DNA from: Anaerolineaceae bacterium
GTDB lineage: Bacteria > Chloroflexota > Anaerolineae > Anaerolineales > Anaerolineaceae
Assembly: GCA_029975475.1 (NCBI GenBank)
Contig: JARKPB010000008.1
Location: 930,001 to 994,000 of the forward strand
Direction of reading: 5' to 3'
DNA: 64,000 nt
Shown here: piece by piece, positions 26,322 to 34,143 of the stretch
Numbering within the stretch: the first letter of the stretch is position 1
How the letters are laid out: each line of letters starts with the position of its first letter
The notes under the pieces: model-generated
What the model was told of the DNA's origin: nothing
Seen by the model: the letters and a program-made list of their open reading frames with translations, nothing else
Databases searched by the model: none
Made by a program: the position numbers and the translations under genes

Positions 26322-26824
26322 TACTCTTTCTCCAGGGTATGGTAAGCCCGATTGAGATACACCAGCGGATCATAATGATCGCTCAGATAACATACTTCAC
26401 GTACCCGGGCGATAAACAACGTCGCTTCTTCCAGAGGGTGTTCATGAAGGACTGATCCTGTCAGCGCCGCCAGCGATCCCGAAAACCACGGCAAGCCGTC
26501 AGATGTGAATTGAACATCCAGCCCTGTAAAACGGTCATCTTCGACACCGGTTCGGCCGGCAAAACGATCGGCAATTTCTCGCTGACCCCTGGATAGAATC
26601 GAGATGGATATTTTCCCGCTGGCTCGGATCAGGTCCCAGGTTCGGGTATGCTGGTTGATCGTCACACAAAACAGAGGCGGGTGCATCGAAATCGAGACAA
26701 AGGAATTGACGGTCATCCCGTGCAGCTTGCCCGCCGACGCGCTGCACGCCACTGCCACGCCGGTGGTCCAATGCCGCATACATTGGCGGAAAAGATCGGA
26801 AGCTGGATCATGTGAGTCGATCAT
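26321..26824 (-). CDS. Flavin reductase-like FMN-binding protein
   Basis: A 167-residue protein of the flavin reductase (HpaC/RutF/FRP) family. It shows MRHWTTGVAVACSASAGKLHGMTVNSFVSISMHPPLFCVTINQHTRTW, with the typical GMTVNSF-SxxPP flavin-binding stretch near residues 35-52, and a C-terminal H-x6-Y-L region (DHYDPLVYLNRAYHTL). The start used is ATG 26824, because the upstream frame to 27067 runs across both divergent promoters. TTGACG-N17-TATAAA on the minus strand ends 6 nt before this ATG, suggesting a leaderless mRNA. It is co-transcribed with the AMMECR1 gene. Confidence 0.83.
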   Translation of the reverse strand: MIDSHDPASDLFRQCMRHWTTGVAVACSASAGKLHGMTVNSFVSISMHPPLFCVTINQHTRTWDLIRASGKISISILSRGQREIADRFAGRTGVEDDRFTGLDVQFTSDGLPWFSGSLAALTGSVLHEHPLEEATLFIARVREVCYLSDHYDPLVYLNRAYHTLEKE

Positions 26825-26830
26825 AGTCTC

Positions 26831-26859
26831 TTTATACATTCCCGTGTGAGCGCCGTCAA
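26831..26859 (-). promoter_or_regulatory. Minus-strand promoter of the flavin reductase-AMMECR1 pair
   Basis: TTGACG (26859-26854), 17-nt spacer, TATAAA (26836-26831), then 6 nt to the ATG at 26824. It is divergent from the amidase promoter about 70 bp away. Confidence 0.7.
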
Positions 26860-26913
26860 GACCGCGGAAAGACTTTGGGCAAAACGTCATGGCACACTTC
26901 TTGTACATTCTTT

Positions 26914-26919
26914 TATAAT
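26914..26919 (+). promoter_or_regulatory. -10 box of the cell-wall operon, leaderless layout
   Basis: TATAAT ends 7 nt before ATG 26927, and no Shine-Dalgarno lies between. The -35 is poor. Confidence 0.55.
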
Positions 26920-26926
26920 TAAAACA

Positions 26927-27799
26927 ATGAAACCTCCATCTATACCCGATGAAACCATATCCGCCGCCCCTCATCCCGCCGGGCAACCGCCCGCGAATGA
27001 GAGCAGTGACAGGTTGCCGCGCGGGACAACCCCACCCGCAGATTTTCAGGTCTGGCCGGCGGTGCAAACCTTCCTGGGAATTGCGTTTATTCTCGCGACA
27101 TTGTTCACATTATTCACCCCGGCGAATTTATTCTCAACCCAGTGGGTTGATCAAATGATCGCCGCCTGGAATGCCCCGGTCCAGACCACCCCGATCGCGG
27201 GCATCGAACCAAACAAACCGGTTATCCGGGTTGGCATTGTCGCGGGTCATTCGGGTGACCAAAACGACCCGGGGGCGGTTTGCGAACCACCGCTCGATAA
27301 CCGGATGACAGAAGCACAAATAAACCTGATGATCGCCCAAAAGGTTGTCGCCCTTCTGGAAAAAGAAGGCTACAGCGTTGACTTATTGACCGAAATGGAC
27401 AAAAGATTACCCGAATATCAGGCAAATGTACTGGTATCCATCCACACCGATTCTTGCGCCTTCATCAATAACGAAGCAACCGGGTTTAAAGTTGCTGACG
27501 GCGCGAACGCCTTATACCCCCAACTCGCCCAGCGCCTGAAAAACTGCCTCATTTCGCGCTACGCGAAGGCCACAAAATTACCGGTTCACCCGGGAAGCGT
27601 CACGGATGACATGACCCGCTACCACGCATTTGATGAAATTGATACCAATACCACCGCGGCGATCATTGAAATTGGGTTTATGAACCTGGATTACAACTTT
27701 CTGATTAACAATGCAGATCTGGTAGCTCAAGGGATTGCGGACGGGATCAATTGTTTTGTCCGCAATGAAAGCATTGATAATCTCCCTACAACCCAATGA
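26927..27799 (+). CDS. Membrane-anchored N-acetylmuramoyl-L-alanine amidase (Amidase_3)
   Basis: A 290-residue cell-wall hydrolase. A Pro-rich cytoplasmic tail (1-40) precedes one membrane helix (about 43-65). The zinc amidase domain starts at IRVGIVAGHSGDQNDPGAVC, with the metal-binding His of AGHSG and the Glu of MTEAQINLMIA, and continues with VSIHTDSC (second His) and AAIIEIGFMN (catalytic Glu). This matches Amidase_3. ATG 26927 is preferred over an ORF start at 26846 because it lies just downstream of a TATAAT. The stop overlaps the next start (ATGA). The operon partners are two L,D-transpeptidases. Confidence 0.87.
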   Translation: MKPPSIPDETISAAPHPAGQPPANESSDRLPRGTTPPADFQVWPAVQTFLGIAFILATLFTLFTPANLFSTQWVDQMIAAWNAPVQTTPIAGIEPNKPVIRVGIVAGHSGDQNDPGAVCEPPLDNRMTEAQINLMIAQKVVALLEKEGYSVDLLTEMDKRLPEYQANVLVSIHTDSCAFINNEATGFKVADGANALYPQLAQRLKNCLISRYAKATKLPVHPGSVTDDMTRYHAFDEIDTNTTAAIIEIGFMNLDYNFLINNADLVAQGIADGINCFVRNESIDNLPTTQ

Positions 27800-28809
27800 G
27801 CAACCCTCACCTGTCCGCCGCGATCGATCAGATAGAGCAGGCCAAGCAGGCTTTAAGGACGGGCCAGCGGTCGCAGGCGCGCGCGCTGGCAAAATCCGCC
27901 GCTGACCTTGCCCCTGAGCTGGAAGATCCCTGGCTGATTCTGGCAGCCCTTTCGCCACCCCGGGCCAGTATTGGCTATCTGGAAATCGCGCTGCGCGTCA
28001 ACCCAGATTCCCAGACCGCCCGGCGGGGGCTTGAATGGGCGAAAAAACGACTGGCACAGGAACAAGCAGTTTCCCAGACGGAACCGCATCAGGCGCGAGA
28101 TCCTTTACCGCTCGCGCGGCCAAAACGCAGCCCGCCAGCGCTGATTGGGCTGCTCGCCGGAATGCTCAGCCTGGCAGCTTGCGCGGCCATCTTTTTTTTC
28201 TTGATTAATCCGTATCTTCACCCCCCGGCTCGATCTTCCGCCGCCTACCGGGCGGCCGGAACACTTGAGAAACCTACTCTGACCCCGACCGTTACACCGA
28301 CCTTCACACCGACCGCAACCCCCACGGTAACGCCTACTCCGACCAACACCCCTGAGCCGACTCGAACGCGCACCCCGCGCCCCACTGATACCCCAACCGC
28401 GCGGACGAACTGGTCGGGCTCCTATGAATTTCCGGCGAATGTCAGCGTGGGAGAAAATGAGCGCTGGATGGACATTGACCTGTCCGCTCAACGAGCCTAC
28501 GCCTATGAGGGCAACCGCCTGGTAAAAAGTTTCGTGGTTTCAACCGGAACCTGGCAGCACCCAACCGTCACCGGTCAATTCAAGATTTATGTGAAATACC
28601 GCTACGCGGATATGTCTGGGCCGGGTTATTATTTACCGGATGTGCCGTATGTGATGTATTTTTATAAAGGCTACGGTCTGCACGGCACCTACTGGCATAA
28701 CAATTTTGGCACCCCGATGAGCCACGGCTGTGTGAACTTTACGATTGAGGATGCGGGCTGGGTATATAATTTTACGGAGGTTGGCACCCTGGTAAATGTT
28801 CATGAATAA
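27796..28809 (+). CDS. L,D-transpeptidase (YkuD) with cytoplasmic helical-repeat N-terminus
   Basis: A 337-residue protein. Residues 1-95 are TPR-like helices (AIDQIEQAKQALRTGQRSQARALAKSAADLAP), then comes a membrane helix (about 115-137), a Thr/Pro linker rich in TPT repeats (about 155-205) and an external YkuD domain. The catalytic motif HGTYWHNNFGTPMSHGCVNF is intact, with C312 as nucleophile. The enzyme makes 3-3 crosslinks or attaches proteins to peptidoglycan. It overlaps the amidase by 4 nt and the next L,D-transpeptidase by 1 nt. Confidence 0.9.
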   Translation: MSNPHLSAAIDQIEQAKQALRTGQRSQARALAKSAADLAPELEDPWLILAALSPPRASIGYLEIALRVNPDSQTARRGLEWAKKRLAQEQAVSQTEPHQARDPLPLARPKRSPPALIGLLAGMLSLAACAAIFFFLINPYLHPPARSSAAYRAAGTLEKPTLTPTVTPTFTPTATPTVTPTPTNTPEPTRTRTPRPTDTPTARTNWSGSYEFPANVSVGENERWMDIDLSAQRAYAYEGNRLVKSFVVSTGTWQHPTVTGQFKIYVKYRYADMSGPGYYLPDVPYVMYFYKGYGLHGTYWHNNFGTPMSHGCVNFTIEDAGWVYNFTEVGTLVNVHE

Positions 28810-29852
28810 TGCACACCCTGGATAAGTCCATTCTTTCCACTATGTCGCGCCGGGAATTCTTAAAATGCACCGGCTCCGCTCTCCTTTCTCTGTTTCTTTG
28901 CGCAGCAGCACCGTCCATCCAGGGGGTAACGGACGCGCCCAGTATGGGAAGGGTGACGGATAAATCCGTCGTTATTTACGACCGTCCCAATTACAGCGGG
29001 AAAATCGTCAAATATTACTGGCAGGACCTGGTATTCCCCATCACTGGAATCACTATCGGCGATGTACCCGAACACAACCGCTTCTGGTATGAACTGAACG
29101 GTGAAGGCTTTGTGCATTCAGGCAGCGTTCAACCGGTCAAAATTAAGATCAATACCCCTTTGAATCAAAAACCCGAAAAAGATGTGCTGGCCGAAGTAAG
29201 CGTGCCGTACACAGATGCTTATCAAAAACCGGCCAGAGACAGTAAAATTGACCGCCGGCTGTACTATCAGACCACCCACTGGGTCACCGATGTGATCGTG
29301 GATAACGATAATCATACCTGGTACAAATTATTAGACGACGCCTTTAAACAGTACTATTTCGCGGACGGCCGCCATCTGAGGATCTTACCCGCTTCTGATC
29401 TGACAGCCCTCTCAGGCGATATCCCGCCAGATGAGAAACACATCGTAGCCAGGCTATCAGAGCAGGTGGTCATTGCCTATGAAGGTGATGAACCGGTGTT
29501 TGTCAGCCGGATGTCCTCCGGCGCGAAATTCTCCAATGGGAATTTCCAGACACCCCCGGGCAGTTATCAGATTAGATTTAAACGCCCCAGCCGTCACATG
29601 ACCTCGGGGAGCCCGGCTGCGCCCAACAGCTACGACCTTCCCGGGGTTCCGTGGTGCTGTTTTATTACCGAGAGCGGCATCTCATTTCACGGCACTTACT
29701 GGCACAATGATTTCGGGCGTCCGCGCTCACACGGGTGTATGAACTTACCCAGTGACGCAGCCCGCTGGATCTACCGCTGGACTTTTCCCGGTGTGCCCGC
29801 TGATAAGCAATGGGCCTATCATTATGCAGGCACCCGGGTTGAAGTGGTATAA
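28809..29852 (+). CDS. Tat-exported L,D-transpeptidase (YkuD) with SH3-like modules
   Basis: A 347-residue exported enzyme. The N-terminus has a twin-arginine motif, SRREFLK (13-19), and a hydrophobic stretch ending near AAAPS. Two SH3-like or GW-like modules follow (about 48-110 and 120-195). The YkuD domain ends with HGTYWHNDFGRPRSHGCMNL, nucleophile C310. It is a second crosslinking enzyme in the operon, secreted folded through Tat rather than membrane-anchored. The start shares a base with the upstream stop (TAATG), which favours 28809 over the internal Met12. Confidence 0.9.
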   Translation: MHTLDKSILSTMSRREFLKCTGSALLSLFLCAAAPSIQGVTDAPSMGRVTDKSVVIYDRPNYSGKIVKYYWQDLVFPITGITIGDVPEHNRFWYELNGEGFVHSGSVQPVKIKINTPLNQKPEKDVLAEVSVPYTDAYQKPARDSKIDRRLYYQTTHWVTDVIVDNDNHTWYKLLDDAFKQYYFADGRHLRILPASDLTALSGDIPPDEKHIVARLSEQVVIAYEGDEPVFVSRMSSGAKFSNGNFQTPPGSYQIRFKRPSRHMTSGSPAAPNSYDLPGVPWCCFITESGISFHGTYWHNDFGRPRSHGCMNLPSDAARWIYRWTFPGVPADKQWAYHYAGTRVEVV

Positions 29853-29906
29853 ATCGATTGTCTTGGCTATACTGTATAAAACCAGATGGATGAACAGGAG
29901 AATCCC

Positions 29907-30485
29907 ATGAACCCGATTTACCTTCTGCCCCATTATTTTTTGAAGCGCCAGGTGTTTTCTTTTACCGGCACATTTCGGATATTTGACGATTACGGGCGGT
30001 TATTAATGTTTAGCCGCCAAAAAATGTTCAAGCTAAAAGAAGACATCCGGGTTTACACGGATGAAAACCGCACCCAGGAGTTACTGTATATCCAGGCCAG
30101 AAACGTGATTGATTTCTCGGCCGCCTATGATATTTACGACAGCCTGGAACAGGTGAAGGTTGGGGTTCTGCGCCGGCGCGGGTGGCAATCCATGGTGCGA
30201 GACGCCTGGGAAATTCTGGATCCGTGGGACCGCCCGGTAGGCATCCTGCAGGAAGACAGCCAGGGCAGAGCTCTTTTGAGGCGCTTCCTGCTTGGTTCGC
30301 TGCTGCCGCAGGATTACGACCTGTTAATTAATAACACGCGGGTAGCTGATTTTAAGCAGCGCTTTCACCTCTTCCGCTATGAAATGGACCTGTATTTACA
30401 CGAGAACACCCAGGGATGGCTTGATCCGCGGCTGGCAATCTGCCTGGCGATTTTACTTGCAGCCATCGAAGGCAGGCAAAATTAA
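29907..30485 (+). CDS. LURP-one-related (YxjI-like) protein
   Basis: A 192-residue protein with the LURP-one/YxjI beta-barrel pattern: FSFTGTFRIFDDYGRLLMFSRQKMFKLKEDIRVY, ending in a hydrophobic helix about 173-187 (LAICLAILLAAIEG). The family has a tubby-like fold and may bind lipids; its function is unknown. ATG 29907 is chosen because CAGGAGA lies 8 nt upstream. It overlaps the next gene by one base (TAATG), so the two form a pair. Confidence 0.78.
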   Translation: MNPIYLLPHYFLKRQVFSFTGTFRIFDDYGRLLMFSRQKMFKLKEDIRVYTDENRTQELLYIQARNVIDFSAAYDIYDSLEQVKVGVLRRRGWQSMVRDAWEILDPWDRPVGILQEDSQGRALLRRFLLGSLLPQDYDLLINNTRVADFKQRFHLFRYEMDLYLHENTQGWLDPRLAICLAILLAAIEGRQN

Positions 30486-30910
30486 TGTCTCCCACCAAAC
30501 CCATTTTTACGGGCCTTGTTATTGATGAGTATGACCAGCCAGTAGAAACCGGGTTTATTGGCAGCGAACCCGCATACATCATCAATGACGCTGGTTTTCG
30601 CCGTTATGTGCCTTCAGAAACCATTGACCGAGCAGTGCTTCAAGAAATCATGACCAGCCTCAGCGAAAACAAAGATCAAATAATTGACCAAACCGCCAAA
30701 ATGCTGGGTCAGGATGATATCTTTAGCCGGGCAATGTTGAAACATCAGCTCGAAAACGTCGACCAGCAAATCGAGCAAATCCTTCAAACCGGGCTGCCGG
30801 ATGAAATGCGCGCCTACATGGGCATGATGGGATTTCGAATCATTGTGAACATTCACGGCGAAGTGCTGCGGATCGAGCAACCAGGCCGGGTTGACGGTGG
30901 TGACGAATAG
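30485..30910 (+). CDS. Hypothetical protein coupled to the LURP-one gene, 141 aa
   Basis: No family is recognised. The protein is soluble and acidic: a beta-rich N-terminal third (GLVIDEYDQPVETGFIGSEPAYIINDAGFRRYV) is followed by a helical middle (IDRAVLQEIMTSLSENKDQIIDQTAKML) and a conserved-looking MRAYMGMMGFRIIVNIHGEVLRIEQPG segment. The TAATG overlap with the LURP-one gene implies coupled translation and a shared role. Confidence 0.65.
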   Translation: MSPTKPIFTGLVIDEYDQPVETGFIGSEPAYIINDAGFRRYVPSETIDRAVLQEIMTSLSENKDQIIDQTAKMLGQDDIFSRAMLKHQLENVDQQIEQILQTGLPDEMRAYMGMMGFRIIVNIHGEVLRIEQPGRVDGGDE

Positions 30911-30981
30911 CGCGGTTCTAATTATTTTCTGATAAAGCTGGGATAAAATCGAATCGACCGCTAGATTACCTGGAGTGGCCT

Positions 30982-31815
30982 GTGAACACAAACGACACAA
31001 TTGAAGCCAATGACCTCAATTTTGAATTTGAAGTGCTGGCTTATTCCAACAACAAGCCAGTTGTGGTTGAATTCTGGGCAACCTGGTGCCAGCCCTGTCA
31101 GTGGTTCAGCCCGATGCTTCTGAAATTGATCAACATGACGGGCAGCGCCATTCGTCTGGCGCGAGTGAATGTCGATTTATCTCCAAACCTGACTTTACAA
31201 TACGGGGTTCGCACGCTGCCAACATTAAAAGCTTTCCTGCAAGGGCGGGTTGTGGCGGAATTGGTCGGCGCACAACCAGAAAAAAGGGTTGTGGAGTTTT
31301 TAGCCTCCCTGGAGCCCCCCTCCGCGACACACCTCGATTTTGAAAAAGCGGTCAGCCTGTACCATCAGCGCCGCTACGATGAAGCTGAAGCGCTGTTCAG
31401 AAATATTTTAGAAGAAACTCCCAATGACCCCGCCAGCCTGCTGGGACTGGCAAAGATTTTGCTCGCCCGCGGAAAAGCGGGGCCAGCCATGAACATCCTC
31501 AACAATTTTCCTGATTCCCATGAACTGGCGCAGGCTGAAATTTTAAAGCCGTTTTGTCAGGCGCTTGGCGAGCTTCAGAGCGGTCGTCTGGTGATTGAAA
31601 AAGACCTGGATATCGCCTATCAACACGCGCTCCAGCTGGCAGCAAAGGGCAATATCCCGGCAGCTCTGGACGGCTTGCTGGATATTCTGCGCAGCGATAA
31701 GCGTTACCGCAACGGGGCAGCCCACAAAGTGATTTTATCCCTGCTCGAGCTGCTGGGAAATGAAGACCCTGAATCCAGGGCTTACCGCAATGAGCTTGCT
31801 TCCCTCCTGTTCTAA
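30982..31815 (+). CDS. Thioredoxin-domain protein with TPR tail, CnoX/YbbN-like
   Basis: A 277-residue protein. Residues 1-110 form a thioredoxin domain with an active-site C36-Q-P-C39 in FWATWCQPCQWF; residues 115-277 are TPR-like helices (FEKAVSLYHQRRYDEAEALFRNILEETP). This layout is that of CnoX/YbbN chaperedoxins, which hold oxidised clients for GroEL. E. coli CnoX lacks the CxxC, while others keep it; here it is intact, so redox activity is likely. It starts at GTG 30982 with GGAG 6 nt upstream. A strong terminator follows. Confidence 0.85.
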   Translation: MNTNDTIEANDLNFEFEVLAYSNNKPVVVEFWATWCQPCQWFSPMLLKLINMTGSAIRLARVNVDLSPNLTLQYGVRTLPTLKAFLQGRVVAELVGAQPEKRVVEFLASLEPPSATHLDFEKAVSLYHQRRYDEAEALFRNILEETPNDPASLLGLAKILLARGKAGPAMNILNNFPDSHELAQAEILKPFCQALGELQSGRLVIEKDLDIAYQHALQLAAKGNIPAALDGLLDILRSDKRYRNGAAHKVILSLLELLGNEDPESRAYRNELASLLF

Positions 31816-31857
31816 AACATTCCAGCCCGCCGGTAAAGGCGGGCTGGAGTGTTTTTT
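31816..31857 (+). terminator. Intrinsic terminator
   Basis: A long stem AACATTCCAGCCCGCC / GGCGGGCTGGAGTGTT around GGTAAA, followed by TTTTTT. Confidence 0.88.
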
Positions 31858-31865
31858 GCGGGCGA

Positions 31866-32837
31866 TTACTTTGAAAGAAATAACTCGCGCCAGGTCGTTG
31901 GATCGACCAGGCTGCGGTTGGGCACGTTGGAAATCATGGATTCCTGAACATTTTTAGAGGAATTGTCATTGTCGCTGGCTGAAACGCCAAAGCCCAGGCG
32001 CATGCCGTTATACGGGCTGACCCCAAACATCGACCAGGGTATGGCAAATTCACCACGGTAGGCGGGTTTTGAATCGCCTGTGATGCCGCGCGAAATCGCG
32101 ATTTTTACCTGAGAACGCGGACCGGCCACGCTCGCCGGGAACCATAAATACGCCTCGCTGGGGCCATTAAGAGTATACAGGCCCTCACCACCTTTTCCCC
32201 CGGAGATGCCCAGTTGATAGTCATCCGCGCTCAAAACCGTTGAGTAAAAATCGCCCAGCAAATCGGTATCCAGCAGGATTTCAATGCTATCCCCTTTGTA
32301 AAGGTCAGCGCCAGTCGCGTTTTGGACATATTTATCATCCGTGACCTTGACCGCCACATACAGGTAAGTGTTATCCCAGGCAACGCGGTAAGCGAGATCC
32401 AGGTCGTCCGGCCCGTCCCACGCGCTCTTGTTGTAAATCCATAAATTGCCGGGCAGCTGCGGTGCATCCCATTCATCCCAGGTACCATCCAGAACCGGGG
32501 GATTTTTCATGTACGGGGCGACAATTTGTTTCCCGCTTCGGAATGGGACGGCTGTGGGCGATGACGTGATGGTTGTGGATACACTGGTCGGCTGAGGGGT
32601 GTTGGTTGGTTCGGTTGTGTTTGTTGGCGCAGGCGTATCGCTGGGCGCGACTGTTGCCGTTGCTGTTTCAATAACGACAGGAGGCAGGGTGGGCGTGGCT
32701 GAAAGCTGGGCAACGATCGCCGTCATGGTTAAGTTGGGCGCCGGTATCACCGGCGTTTCCGGCTGATTCAACAGCGGAAGGTTACAGGCGCTTAAGAAAA
32801 GCAGAAGTGCCGGAATAACAACCAGATACTTTTTCAT
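31866..32837 (-). CDS. Lipoprotein with CBM9-like (DOMON-type) sugar-binding domain
   Basis: A 323-residue secreted lipoprotein. The signal peptide ends in the lipobox LSAC (C18). A Thr/Pro linker (about 45-105) leads to a C-terminal CBM9-like domain that starts with PVLDGTWDEWD and continues with AYRVAWDNTYLYVAVKVTDDK, DSIEILLDTD and AIPWSMFG, the normal order of this fold. It probably binds a carbohydrate or related ligand at the cell surface; no catalytic part is present. ATG 32837 is chosen because GGAGGTAAGG lies just upstream; longer frames to 32936 have no such site. Confidence 0.82.
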   Translation of the reverse strand: MKKYLVVIPALLLFLSACNLPLLNQPETPVIPAPNLTMTAIVAQLSATPTLPPVVIETATATVAPSDTPAPTNTTEPTNTPQPTSVSTTITSSPTAVPFRSGKQIVAPYMKNPPVLDGTWDEWDAPQLPGNLWIYNKSAWDGPDDLDLAYRVAWDNTYLYVAVKVTDDKYVQNATGADLYKGDSIEILLDTDLLGDFYSTVLSADDYQLGISGGKGGEGLYTLNGPSEAYLWFPASVAGPRSQVKIAISRGITGDSKPAYRGEFAIPWSMFGVSPYNGMRLGFGVSASDNDNSSKNVQESMISNVPNRSLVDPTTWRELFLSK

Positions 32838-32951
32838 CCTTACCTCCGGTTTCAGAGTTCTTATTATATTAACCCCAAATGAGCGCTTTTTCCAGTCAAG
32901 AATCATTCGATTTTCAGGATCCGCTATAATTATCAAGCCGAGGGTTTTATC

Positions 32952-33614
32952 ATGAATTCGTCCTCACCGACGATTGACTGCCTTGAAATACGCGTGGTCT
33001 TGTTTACGGTTCAACAGAATCAGCTGCAGGTGCTGCTGCAGGTACAAAGCGGCTCCACCTACATGCTGCCGGGAACATCCATCCCGAAATCAGCCGGCCT
33101 TGAAGAAACCGCGCTGCAGGCGGTCCGGCCGGTAGTCCGCGATCATCAGGTATACCTCGAGCAGCTTTACACCTACGGCGGATCCTCGCGCCAGACAGAC
33201 GAACGCCTGATCAGTGTGGTTTATTTTGCCCTGATTCCTGGCAGCGCGCTTGGCAACCATTCCATAGACGAAAAAGCGTACCGGTGGTTCCCAATCAATC
33301 AGCTTCCCAACCTGGATACTGACCATACAGACATCATTCAGTACGCCCTTCGGCGGCTGCGCTATAAAATCGAATATTCCGCCGTCGGTTTTGAATTGCT
33401 GCCTGACACCTTCACCCTTTCCGCGCTCCAAAAAATCTATGAAATCATTCTGGGCGAGAAGCTGGATAAACGCAACTTCCGCCGACGAATTTTGCAGGCG
33501 AACATTATCGAGGCAACCAGCGCTTACGAAACCGGAGAAGGTCGGCCCGCCCGGCTGTATCGTTACCGCGCGGACGCCGTGGCGGAAGTCAAAGCCCGCC
33601 GGTTATTCCCCTAG
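32952..33614 (+). CDS. Nudix-fold transcriptional regulator, NrtR-like
   Basis: A 220-residue protein. The N-terminal half has the Nudix fold of NrtR-type regulators, but the Nudix box (about 47-67, GLEETALQAVRPVV) lacks the REUxEE glutamates needed for hydrolysis, so it is probably a ligand sensor. The C-terminal part (about 145-220: LSALQKIYEIILGEKLDKRNFRRRIL) is the winged-helix DNA-binding domain seen in NrtR. Known NrtRs control NAD genes and sense ADP-ribose; the target here is not shown, though a nicotinamidase-like gene lies at 465. TATAAT is at 32925-32930, with GAGGG before the ATG. Confidence 0.78.
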   Translation: MNSSSPTIDCLEIRVVLFTVQQNQLQVLLQVQSGSTYMLPGTSIPKSAGLEETALQAVRPVVRDHQVYLEQLYTYGGSSRQTDERLISVVYFALIPGSALGNHSIDEKAYRWFPINQLPNLDTDHTDIIQYALRRLRYKIEYSAVGFELLPDTFTLSALQKIYEIILGEKLDKRNFRRRILQANIIEATSAYETGEGRPARLYRYRADAVAEVKARRLFP

Positions 33615-34102
33615 ACTTTGTAGGTTGAATCTTGGGATAATTTTTGAAAAGCGCCCTGACTCCACAGCTTGATCGCCTGCGGTTTGTAACCCACCGAGCT
33701 GCTGATTTCCCTTTCAAAGAGAAGGAGCAGATCGTCTTGTGAGTCAGGATTCCAGCGCCGCCTGTAAAGCGGGATCACATACAATAATCCGAAGGGCAGG
33801 ATCACCATTGCCAGGATCCACAACATCGGTTGATAAAATCCCGTGCCAATCAAGACCAGTGTTCCCGCCAGCAATCCGACGAGCGTGGCGCGGGTCTTTT
33901 TGATGGTCCGAGCAACCTGTTTGGCGGCGCAGGCGCGGCAGATCACAACCTCTCCCGTTTGAATATCGCGGTATTTTGCCAGCGGGCTTTGCGTGGCTAC
34001 GCGAAACATAGCCCTAATCTTCCCGTAATGAAAAGGAATGACCATGCGGTCGCCTTGGTCTTGATCACACTGAATACATTTCATTTTCGTCGGGTCTTCC
34101 AC
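33611..34102 (-). CDS. Zinc-ribbon membrane protein, 163 aa
   Basis: No family is recognised. Cysteine pairs C9-x2-C12 and C55-x2-C58 (CIQCDQ and CRACAAK) probably hold zinc in an N-terminal cytoplasmic domain. Two adjacent membrane helices follow (about 74-90 and 92-112), then a basic loop and a soluble tail. The start is GTG 34102, with AAGAAGG 6 nt upstream; an ATG at 34084 is the alternative. It overlaps the convergent NrtR-like gene by 4 bp and may be co-transcribed with rlmD, 41 nt upstream. Confidence 0.65.
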   Translation of the reverse strand: MEDPTKMKCIQCDQDQGDRMVIPFHYGKIRAMFRVATQSPLAKYRDIQTGEVVICRACAAKQVARTIKKTRATLVGLLAGTLVLIGTGFYQPMLWILAMVILPFGLLYVIPLYRRRWNPDSQDDLLLLFEREISSSVGYKPQAIKLWSQGAFQKLSQDSTYKV

Positions 34103-34143
34103 TTTTTACCTTCTTATGAAAATGATGCTTCCATCCATCAGGG

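Noticed and set aside
26890-26905. Sigma-54-like TGGCAC-N5-TTGTA upstream of the amidase gene
   Set aside because: The -12 element has a T where the invariant C of TTGC should be, no enhancer-binding protein gene is seen, and a better TATAAT lies just downstream.
26825-27067. Upstream extension of the flavin reductase to 27067
   Set aside because: It would cross both divergent promoters and overlap the amidase start; the family N-terminus begins near 26824.
32952-33614. Active Nudix hydrolase
   Set aside because: The conserved REUxEE glutamates of the Nudix box are absent and a winged helix follows, so a regulator is more likely.
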